From JBBAAS01 sp041658125 (GTDB lineage: Bacteria > Patescibacteriota > Microgenomatia > UBA12405): a stretch of 19,819 nt of DNA. Of the stretch, positions 14,815 through 19,819 are shown piece after piece. Below the pieces are notes generated by a model, which saw only the letters and a list, made by a program, of their open reading frames with translations, had not been told where the DNA came from and searched no databases. The stretch covers positions 1 through 19,819 of the forward strand of contig JBBAAS010000016.1 of assembly GCA_041658125.1 (NCBI GenBank), written 5' to 3'. The translations under genes and the position numbers were made by a program. Every line of letters begins with the position of its first letter. The first letter of the stretch is position 1.

Positions 14815-15337
14815 TAATTACTCCCGCCGCATTAACTATTATTGTCCGGCTGTCAGTTCCGAAAATAGTATCCGTTAATTTAATCGCCGCTGTTTCTCCG
14901 ACTCCGCTAATATCAAAAAATTCGATATCACTCCCCAATAAACTGCCCGCCTTACCCTCATAGGCTCCAAAGAGTAGGGAAGTGGGAGTCATCGCTACCG
15001 TCATTTCCGCAGGCGTCAAATCCCTACTAAAATATTCTTCGTCACTATCCATCATCACCGTCATCACTCCATTAGTATTCATTTCCACTTTTACATATTT
15101 TAAATTACTCCCCGTTGTTCCCTCTGCCCCCTGCATCGACACCGCGTAACTTCTGGCCAATCTTAAATTACTCATCACTTCCTCTTTGGCATTATCCAGC
15201 TTATTCTTAACGGCAAAACTATTAAACGAAGCCATCACCCCTCCAACCAGCAACATTATTATGCTTATCGATATTAACAGCTCAATAAAGGTAAACCCGC
15301 TTTTTTTTCCCTGTCCTATTCGTAAATCATAAATCAT
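14801..15337 (-). CDS. GspH/FimT-like minor pilin
   Basis: The 178-residue protein has a long leader MIYDLRIGQGKKSG then FTFIELLISISIIMLLVGGVM, with Glu+5. After the helix, NKLDNAKEEVMSNLRLARSYAVS matches the FimT/GspH helix that aligns the H-type pilin. No Shine-Dalgarno sequence precedes the ATG at 15337. The first codons come from a repetitive AT-rich stretch with three TAAATCA units on the plus strand. The true start could therefore be at a rarer codon nearer KKSG, though I see no ATG, GTG or TTG there. Confidence 0.68.
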   Translation of the reverse strand: MIYDLRIGQGKKSGFTFIELLISISIIMLLVGGVMASFNSFAVKNKLDNAKEEVMSNLRLARSYAVSMQGAEGTTGSNLKYVKVEMNTNGVMTVMMDSDEEYFSRDLTPAEMTVAMTPTSLLFGAYEGKAGSLLGSDIEFFDISGVGETAAIKLTDTIFGTDSRTIIVNAAGVINEQK

Positions 15338-15357
15338 ATTTCATAAATCAATTTTGA

Positions 15358-15756
15358 TTACGGGTTTGTCACTCTATAATTGCAGACACCCGGGGCACCA
15401 CAATTATTGCCATACGTGCCGGTTTCCTCGCTTGATAACTCCACATAAGCATCAAGTGTGTACTTGTACTTATTCGGGTCTCGGGTATAAAAATAAGAAT
15501 ATCCCTTAGGATCAGTCGGCAAAGCCTGAATATAATTTGTAGTCACCAACGCTCCAGCGGTTGCCGGATAAGTATTCCCCACTTGCCTAGCCATTTCCAA
15601 TGCCGTTCTGATCTTTTCCAAGTCCGACTTTCTCCTTCCGTCCCTGGCCTTCTGGCTAATTCCGGAAAAATTAACCATCACCGCCGCCGTGATTAAGACA
15701 ATAATCGAAATTACTACCAACGTTTCAAATAACGTAAAACCGTTTTTGTTTTTCAT
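15358..15756 (-). CDS. Type IV pilin-like protein (GspG-like)
   Basis: The 132-residue protein has the prepilin leader MKNKNG and FTLFETLVVISIIVLITAAVM with Glu+5. It then has the lineage-typical KARDGRRKSDLEKIRTALEM segment and YPATAG. A Cys pair near the C-terminus (NNCGAPGVCNY) probably forms the D-loop disulfide. The gene is separated from the upstream pilin by a short repeat that contains a G-rich run. Confidence 0.82.
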   Translation of the reverse strand: MKNKNGFTLFETLVVISIIVLITAAVMVNFSGISQKARDGRRKSDLEKIRTALEMARQVGNTYPATAGALVTTNYIQALPTDPKGYSYFYTRDPNKYKYTLDAYVELSSEETGTYGNNCGAPGVCNYRVTNP

Positions 15757-15770
15757 AATATTTATTTTTT

Positions 15771-15803
15771 CCCCTGCCCTGTCAAGGGAAGGGTGGGGAA
15801 GGG
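15771..15803. repeat. C-run/TGTCAA/G-run repeat, copy 1
   Basis: The plus strand reads CCCCTGCCC, TGTCAA, then GGGAAGGGTGGGGAAGGG. It has the same architecture as the copy at 18724-18754: a C-rich arm, (T)TGTCAA, and a G-rich arm followed by a second G-rich block. Both copies lie in short gaps between pilin-cluster genes. The G-rich half (15786-15803) fits a four-run G-quadruplex pattern. Confidence 0.5.
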
Positions 15804-15810
15804 TTTTTAT

Positions 15811-16236
15811 TTATTGCTGATTTTTAACACAATAATAGCTACTTGAATTTGCAAAGACACAAACAGGGTCGTTATCTGATGCATTTCCCGCTGTTATATT
15901 CTCCAACAAAGCACAAATACAATAAGATGCCGAGCTTTTGTTTTTCCATGTATATATATAAGGTGCAACATTTTTAGGATCTATTGGCCAAACCTCTAAA
16001 ACTTTTTGTCCTCCCGCTCCAAGCACAAGATCAGCACTCCAACTTGGATATGCCGAATTATTAAACGAATAATATTGTTCCATTGCAATTTGAATGTTTT
16101 TCATGTCCTCAATTCTTCTTGCATCCCGGCCTTTCTTTTGAGCATTACCAAACGATCCACCGATTACCGCCGCCAAAATTCCGATAATCGCCATCGTTAC
16201 CAACAGCTCAAATAGCGTAAATCCTTTATTAGTCAT
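15811..16236 (-). CDS. Type IV pilin-like protein (GspG-like)
   Basis: The 141-residue protein starts MTNKG and FTLFELLVTMAIIGILAAVI with Glu+5. It continues with KKGRDARRIEDMKNIQIAME, then YYSFNNSAYP. Four Cys in the C-terminal half (CIC, then CVF, then a YYCVK near the end) could form disulfides. The ATG begins directly after the TAA of the upstream gene with no gap, so re-initiation is likely. Confidence 0.82.
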   Translation of the reverse strand: MTNKGFTLFELLVTMAIIGILAAVIGGSFGNAQKKGRDARRIEDMKNIQIAMEQYYSFNNSAYPSWSADLVLGAGGQKVLEVWPIDPKNVAPYIYTWKNKSSASYCICALLENITAGNASDNDPVCVFANSSSYYCVKNQQ

Positions 16237-16677
16237 TTAATTGGCGCAAACAGAATATAACTTATCAATTGTTGTTCCTCGGCCGCAAACCCCTACGGTC
16301 CCTGTCGCTCCGCATCGTCTTTGTGAATTTATATCCTCATCTCCTGCTCCCGAATCCAAGCCCACGCACAACTGAAATTTGTCAGTATCAAGCACCCCTC
16401 CTGAAGTGGGCATAAAATAGGTATATCCTATTTGCGATATCCCCACCATAAAATCATCTGCCAATCTTGTGTCAGTAATCGGCGTTGGATAAGCCTGATG
16501 GTCATTATAATAACCCCTCAAAGCATTTTTCAACGCTCCCAACTCCTGAATCTTTCTGGTATCAACTGCCCGCTCTCTCGCTCCCATAAAATTGGGTAAC
16601 AATATTGCCGTCAAAGTCCCGATAATTGCGATCACTATCAACAATTCAATTAAAGTAAAACCATTTCTTTTCATCAT
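16237..16677 (-). CDS. Type IV pilin-like protein (GspG-like)
   Basis: The 146-residue protein starts MMKRNG and FTLIELLIVIAIIGTLTAIL with Glu+5, followed by RERAVDTRKIQELGALKNAL and YYNDHQAYP. I choose the ATG at 16677 (or the adjacent one at 16674). It overlaps the upstream stop as ATGATGA and gives a normal short leader. An in-frame TTG/GTG-type start 45 bases further up would lie inside the upstream gene and would make a leader of about 20 residues. Four Cys are present after residue 100. Confidence 0.82.
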   Translation of the reverse strand: MMKRNGFTLIELLIVIAIIGTLTAILLPNFMGARERAVDTRKIQELGALKNALRGYYNDHQAYPTPITDTRLADDFMVGISQIGYTYFMPTSGGVLDTDKFQLCVGLDSGAGDEDINSQRRCGATGTVGVCGRGTTIDKLYSVCAN

Positions 16678-17198
16678 ATTGGATTGCCAATTGTTAAATT
16701 CGGACTTAGTCGCTGATAACAATAGTCTCTCCTGCTACCACATGCATTAGCCGCTGTCAGCGTATCTCCCACTCCGTTATTATCCCGGTCACATTCCTTA
16801 TCCGTCACACTTTCTAAATTCACGAACAAACCAAACTTTGTCCCGAGGGCATCTGCCTTATAACAATATGGTGTACTAGCCGTTACCGGCTTGGGCATCA
16901 CCTTCATATATAAATTACTATCTTGTTTAAACTCTGATCCATTCCAATCTATCCCTGCTCCGCCAATACTGATTCTACCCAGCGTCGAGGCCGGAAACCG
17001 CCCGTAATCAGCATAATAAGCCTGCAAAGCCTTATACACTCCATCGAGATCTCCTTTTCGCCTTACATCCCGCGATTTTCTTTGAGCTGTGCCGAATTGA
17101 GACATCCCTATCGTTGCCAACATCGCCAAAATTGTAATCGTCACTAACAGTTCTACCAAAGTAAATCCTTTTATTTTTCCCTTTACCATAGTCTCCAT
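16674..17198 (-). CDS. Type IV pilin-like protein (GspG-like)
   Basis: The 174-residue protein starts METMVKGKIKG and FTLVELLVTITILAMLATIG with Glu+5, then QRKSRDVRRKGDLDGVYKAL and YYADYGRFP. The ATG at 17198 lies 4 bases after the upstream stop. A second in-frame ATG at 17189 gives MVKGKIKG and has GGAG just upstream, so either start is possible. Cys residues cluster in the C-terminal third. Confidence 0.82.
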   Translation of the reverse strand: METMVKGKIKGFTLVELLVTITILAMLATIGMSQFGTAQRKSRDVRRKGDLDGVYKALQAYYADYGRFPASTLGRISIGGAGIDWNGSEFKQDSNLYMKVMPKPVTASTPYCYKADALGTKFGLFVNLESVTDKECDRDNNGVGDTLTAANACGSRRDYCYQRLSPNLTIGNPI

Positions 17199-17202
17199 TC
17201 AT

Positions 17203-17892
17203 TTAATCACAGGGATGACCATCATTACAACAAGTAAACTGACACTCCGAAGCACAATTGCTACCAAGGTAACAGTCATCACCTGAACAACTAGGAGGAA
17301 TACCATCAGCCGTATTACAATCTCCTGAACCATGACTGCTGCAACCGGGACCACAACCACTCGGCGCTGCTTTCTCATCCCACCTGACGTTGGTACTCGA
17401 CATCCCGTAATTTACCTGACTATGAGAATAGACGTTAGCAAAACTGCCGACATATTCTATTCCCGTCGTCCAACCTTGTGGAATACCGGCATCCTTTTTA
17501 TTATCCAGTTTGGTGAAAACCTTAAACCATTTGGGGCAGGAAAGAGGCGGCGGCGGATTTATTGCTGCCTCTACCGCTAAACCATAAGGCTTCCCTTGAC
17601 TATCACACGGCCAACTTGCTAACCACGGAGTAAATACGTTTTTCCCACAACTGTTTGCCTCGTTTAATGTGTCAATTAACACTTGGCCCGGATAACAACC
17701 CTTGTCATTATAATAATCCTCCATCGCTATCTTAATTCGACCCATATCCTTCTTTCTTTTGGCGTCATTCCCTTTGTTAACTTGAGCAATTGGATTTATC
17801 GCCCCAATCGCTGAAATCGCTAAAATAATCATTATTGTTATTACCAACAACAACTCCACCAAGGTGAAGCCTTTATTTTTCTTTCTCTCCAT
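17203..17892 (-). CDS. Type IV pilin-like protein with Cys-rich tail
   Basis: The 229-residue protein starts MERKKNKG and FTLVELLLVITIMIILAISA with Glu+5, then NKGNDAKRKKDMGRIKIAME and YYNDKGCYP. It is longer than the other pilins. After about residue 178 the sequence becomes a Gly/Ser/Cys-rich tail with ten Cys in about 50 residues (CGPGC, then DDC, SEC, TCC, PCD). This tail is unlike the other pilins and could be a disulfide-locked binding loop or metal site; that is inference. A TAGAAT lies five bases before the ATG but without a good -35. Confidence 0.82.
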   Translation of the reverse strand: MERKKNKGFTLVELLLVITIMIILAISAIGAINPIAQVNKGNDAKRKKDMGRIKIAMEDYYNDKGCYPGQVLIDTLNEANSCGKNVFTPWLASWPCDSQGKPYGLAVEAAINPPPPLSCPKWFKVFTKLDNKKDAGIPQGWTTGIEYVGSFANVYSHSQVNYGMSSTNVRWDEKAAPSGCGPGCSSHGSGDCNTADGIPPSCSGDDCYLGSNCASECQFTCCNDGHPCD

Positions 17893-17920
17893 TACTAATT
17901 CTACCCTTTTTTTTATTTTA

Positions 17921-18697
17921 TTAAAAATTAAAAATTTTTACTATTTTTTCTCCCCACCACCAAGCCACCATTACTCCCAAAATCAAAAACGGTCCAAACG
18001 GAATCATTGTCTTACCTTTTTTTATTTTCCCCATCGCCATTAAAATTATCCCCACCATTGCTCCGGCGATAAACGCCGCATAAAACGCTACCACTATTTT
18101 TGGCCAGCCTAAAAACAAGCCCATAAATATCGCCAGCTTTACATCACCAAGTCCCATTCCTTTTCCCTTGGTTAGCAGATACAAAATTCCCAAAAACCCG
18201 GCTCCTGCTACCGCTGATAGCAAATAGGGGATCATGTTTTTTTCATCAAAAACTACTCCCAAAAAGGCTATCCCGATTAAAATATATGTCGAAAAATCAG
18301 GCAATATCATATATTTGGCATCAAACACCGCCGCAAACACCAACATCGTAATTATTACTAACCCGACCAACAATTGTAAGGGCGGACCGATGTGTCCGCC
18401 CACGTATACCACTAAAAATAGCCCACCCATCAATAACTCAATCATCGGATAACTCCGGGGTAGGAGATTGTCACAACATCTCGTTTTGCCCTTTTGTATT
18501 ACCCAACTTACTACCGGAATGTTTTCATACCATCGAAGTTGTCTTCCACAACCATCACAGAAACTCCGATTTTTATTCCCGACTTTTGGACTTTTAGACT
18601 TTAAAACTCCGTACCGCTTTGCCGTACGGTACAAAAGCATATTTACAAAACTACCGACACCTGTCCCCAACACAAAAAACATTATTCCCAAAAACAT
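17921..18697 (-). CDS. pilD: Prepilin peptidase PilD (A24 family)
   Basis: This is a membrane aspartyl protease that cleaves prepilin leaders after Gly and usually N-methylates the new N-terminus. Seen in the sequence: GTGVGSFVNMLLYR at the N-terminus, a CDGC zinc half-site, catalytic Asp in VFDAKYMILPD and the GLGDVKLAIFMG motif, plus several membrane helices. The second zinc half-site, normally C-x2-C, reads KTRCCD: a Thr stands where the third Cys is expected. Two dispersed repeats are embedded in the coding region. The ATG at 18703 is possible, but I favour 18697 because TATACT ends six bases upstream of it. The protein would process all ten pilin-like proteins here. Confidence 0.88.
   Translation of the reverse strand: MFLGIMFFVLGTGVGSFVNMLLYRTAKRYGVLKSKSPKVGNKNRSFCDGCGRQLRWYENIPVVSWVIQKGKTRCCDNLLPRSYPMIELLMGGLFLVVYVGGHIGPPLQLLVGLVIITMLVFAAVFDAKYMILPDFSTYILIGIAFLGVVFDEKNMIPYLLSAVAGAGFLGILYLLTKGKGMGLGDVKLAIFMGLFLGWPKIVVAFYAAFIAGAMVGIILMAMGKIKKGKTMIPFGPFLILGVMVAWWWGEKIVKIFNF
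18380..18401. repeat. Palindromic repeat inside pilD (GGGCGGAC / GTCCGCCC)
   Basis: Two 8-base arms (18380-18387 and 18394-18401) are perfectly complementary around a 6-base loop. In the pilD frame it encodes GGHIGPP in a loop between membrane segments. I recall this peptide as the translation of a GC-rich palindrome found dispersed in unrelated bacterial genes. The stretch is GC-richer than its surroundings. Confidence 0.6.
18581..18604. repeat. Three 8-base tandem units inside pilD
   Basis: The plus strand reads GACTTTTG, GACTTTTA, GACTTTAA: three consecutive 8-base units. They lie in the pilD coding region between the GSFxN motif and the first zinc Cys pair, encoding part of LKSKSPKV. Next to it (18609-18632) is an imperfect inverted repeat, GTACCG / CGGTAC. 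The peptide here is longer than the usual PilD linker. Confidence 0.55.
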
Positions 18698-18703
18698 TTC
18701 CAT

Positions 18704-18709
18704 AGTATA
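18704..18709 (-). promoter_or_regulatory. Possible -10 of pilD
   Basis: TATACT on the minus strand at 18709-18704, followed by six bases and the ATG at 18697. A TTGACA lies upstream at 18735-18730, inside the dispersed repeat, but with a 20-base spacer, which is longer than optimal. It is a weaker member of the leaderless promoter set. Confidence 0.35.
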
Positions 18710-18723
18710 TTTTACGTTTTATT

Positions 18724-18754
18724 CCCCCTTGTCAAAGGGGGATAAAGGGGGATT
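18724..18754. repeat. C-run/TTGTCAA/G-run repeat, copy 2
   Basis: The plus strand reads CCCCC, TTGTCAA, AGGGGG, ATAAA, GGGGG. The first arms form a short palindrome and the second G-run repeats the first. It lies between the pilD start and the terminator of the major pilin gene. I recall similar elements as intergenic repeats in several bacterial groups. See the related copy at 15771-15803. Confidence 0.55.
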
Positions 18755-18762
18755 GAGTCCTC

Positions 18763-18788
18763 AAAAAACCCCGACTCTCGTCGGGGTT
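18763..18788 (-). terminator. Intrinsic terminator downstream of the probable major pilin
   Basis: On the minus strand a perfect 9-base stem, AACCCCGAC (loop GAGA) GTCGGGGTT, is followed directly by a T run (18768-18763). It lies 23 bases after the stop of the pilin gene at 18811. This is the only clear intrinsic terminator I find in the cluster, so the pilin upstream may be expressed separately and strongly. Confidence 0.82.
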
Positions 18789-18810
18789 CAATTCTTAACC
18801 TAATCTAACC

Positions 18811-19434
18811 TTACTCCGGTACACACATCACATTAGCCTTAGCTGCAGATGGAGCATCACAAAAGGTTGCCGCTTTAGGATCAGTCGCCGCGATACATGT
18901 ATCAATTCCAACCGCAGTTACTTTTTTATTAGCCACATCAATACACTTCATTTTTAGGTCATCCGTCCTATTGGCCATTGCCTTTGGACAAAAACAAACA
19001 TAATTCGAACTTTGTCCATCAGTAATCGCAGTCATATCGTCCACCGTCTGACCTTGAGACTTCCAAGGATCTTTATTAACAAAAGAGGCTTTTAGTTCAT
19101 CTGTTGTTATTAGTATTCCCGTAGTACCAACACCCGACTCCGACACAATACCAAATTTTGCAGTATCACCCAAAATTGTTTTCCCCGTACCAATCGGAAT
19201 AGTTGTACCAATAGCATTATCATTCCAAGGATATATATTCTTTGACGCATAATATCTTTCATAAGCTCCCAGCACTTCGGCAGCATCGTTCTTAAACTTA
19301 GCATCCCTCGCTTTATTAGACTGTTCAATCGGATTGATCGTCGACAACACTGCCACCGACAAAATCGCAATCAAGGCGATGACAATCAATAACTCTACTA
19401 ATGTAAAACCTTTTTGCAATATTTTGCTTTTCAT
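18811..19434 (-). CDS. pilA: Type IV pilin, probable major pilin
   Basis: The 207-residue protein starts MKSKILQKG and FTLVELLIVIALIAILSVAV with Glu+5. NKARDAKFKNDAAEVLGAYE and YYASKNIYP follow. The C-terminal half has several Cys (CFCPK, CIDV, then TCIA, FCDAP and CVPE). I call it the major pilin because it is first after pilC and is the only pilin gene followed by its own strong terminator; that is inference. The ATG is preceded by an A-rich AAAGAAA and a repetitive leader (19445-19477), with no classical Shine-Dalgarno sequence. Confidence 0.8.
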   Translation of the reverse strand: MKSKILQKGFTLVELLIVIALIAILSVAVLSTINPIEQSNKARDAKFKNDAAEVLGAYERYYASKNIYPWNDNAIGTTIPIGTGKTILGDTAKFGIVSESGVGTTGILITTDELKASFVNKDPWKSQGQTVDDMTAITDGQSSNYVCFCPKAMANRTDDLKMKCIDVANKKVTAVGIDTCIAATDPKAATFCDAPSAAKANVMCVPE

Positions 19435-19444
19435 TTTCTTTATA

Positions 19445-19477
19445 AACTTTACTAACTTTCTAACTTTATTAACTTAA
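19445..19477. repeat. AACTTT-type tandem repeat upstream of the major pilin
   Basis: The plus strand has AACTTTACT, AACTTTCT, AACTTTATT and AACTTAATT-like units in a row, with an 8-9 base period. It fills most of the 53-base gap between pilC and the major pilin gene, and would therefore be in the 5' leader or promoter region of the pilin. Confidence 0.5.
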
Positions 19478-19487
19478 TTAAATACTC

Positions 19488-19819
19488 TTATAAAGATGAT
19501 GTCAAGTTGTAAATCGGCATAATCACGGCGATTACCAAAAACCCCACTCCAAAACCCAAAACTATCATAATTGCCGGCTCAACAGCTGCGGTTAACGCCT
19601 TGACTGACTGCTCGGCTTCCATCGCAAAGTACTCCGATACTTTATTCAATACTTCATCCAACTTCCCGGTCGCTTCTCCGGTCGACACCATCTGGTTAAC
19701 AATCGGCGGAAATACTTCCGTATCCTCAAAGCAACTGGCAATCGAAAATCCTTTCTGCACTTTTTCCCCGATTTTTACAAATGCCTGAAAATAAACTTCA
19801 TTTCCGGCTACCCTCGACA
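19488..19819 (-). CDS. pilC: Type IV pilus platform protein PilC (GspF family), C-terminal part
   Basis: The reading frame is open to the window edge, so the N-terminal two thirds are missing. The 110 visible residues have the GspF C-terminal domain pattern: VAGNEVYFQAF, VQKGFSIASCF, FPPIVNQMVSTGEATGKLDEVL (family core MI--GE-TG-L) and the last membrane helix (EPAIMIVLGFGVGFLVIAVI) ending MPIYNLTSSL. PilC is the multi-pass membrane platform on which the motor ATPases act. The pilB and pilT genes are likely to be just outside the window on the same strand. Confidence 0.9.
   Translation of the reverse strand, partial: SRVAGNEVYFQAFVKIGEKVQKGFSIASCFEDTEVFPPIVNQMVSTGEATGKLDEVLNKVSEYFAMEAEQSVKALTAAVEPAIMIVLGFGVGFLVIAVIMPIYNLTSSL

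Noticed and set aside
15321..15350. TAAATCA units as a regulatory operator
   Set aside because: Only three short AT-rich units, with no palindrome or link to a regulator gene; kept only as a caution on the GspH-like start.
16678..16722. Longer N-terminus for the pilin at 16237-16677
   Set aside because: The extension lies inside the upstream gene and gives an abnormal prepilin leader; the ATGATGA overlap start is better.
1..19819. Insertion sequences, tRNA, rRNA, phage genes, toxin-antitoxin or CRISPR loci
   Set aside because: No transposase, integrase, RNA-gene or defence-system motifs were found; the window is a housekeeping block plus a pilus cluster.

Overview
The window reads as bacterial chromosome from a small-genome lineage, most likely Candidate Phyla Radiation (Patescibacteria), perhaps a Microgenomates-like group. 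This is inference. It rests on pilin N-termini with the RDxxRKxDLxxIxxAL-YY-xDxxxYP pattern, pilMNO present with no pilP or pilQ in view (a single-membrane type IV pilus layout), and a compact arrangement with ATGA overlaps. TGA is used as a stop, so the code is standard bacterial rather than the recoded Gracilibacteria code.

Layout. Positions 1-1360 (+) hold a housekeeping block: the 3' end of nusB, rnc, rpsP and khpA. Everything from 1350 to 19819 lies on the minus strand and forms one large type IV pilus cluster. In transcription order it runs: pilC (N-terminus outside the window), a probable major pilin with its own terminator, the prepilin peptidase pilD, five further GspG-type pilins, GspH-, GspI- and GspJ-like minor pilins, a Pro/Thr-linker lipoprotein of unknown function, a giant thrombospondin-repeat surface protein, a papain-like exported protein, a second giant surface protein sharing its C-terminal half with the first, a GspK/PilX-like minor pilin without Glu+5, and then pilM, pilN and pilO.

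How it fits together. PilD processes the ten pilin-like proteins. PilC, PilM, PilN and PilO form the inner-membrane platform; the motor ATPases are presumably upstream of the window. The H/I/J/K-type minor pilins would prime and cap the fibre. The two large beta-rich Cys-rich proteins sit exactly between GspJ and GspK and are good candidates for tip adhesins, filling the place PilY1 has in Proteobacteria. The papain-like protein and the lipoprotein may process or anchor them.

Most unusual signals. (1) Five genes (pilM, both giant proteins, the papain-like protein and the lipoprotein) have a sigma70-type promoter with identical geometry: -35, 17 nt, -10, 6 nt, start codon. The predicted +1 is therefore the first base of the start codon, which implies leaderless mRNAs. 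rpsP is nearly the same, and pilD matches partially. The other genes within the cluster mostly use overlapping stops or Shine-Dalgarno coupling, although a few starts have no clear signal. (2) The giant-protein gene is duplicated with swapped N-termini, and the last 24 bp are identical in both copies. (3) Several short dispersed repeats sit inside or beside pilin-related genes, including two inside the pilD coding region.
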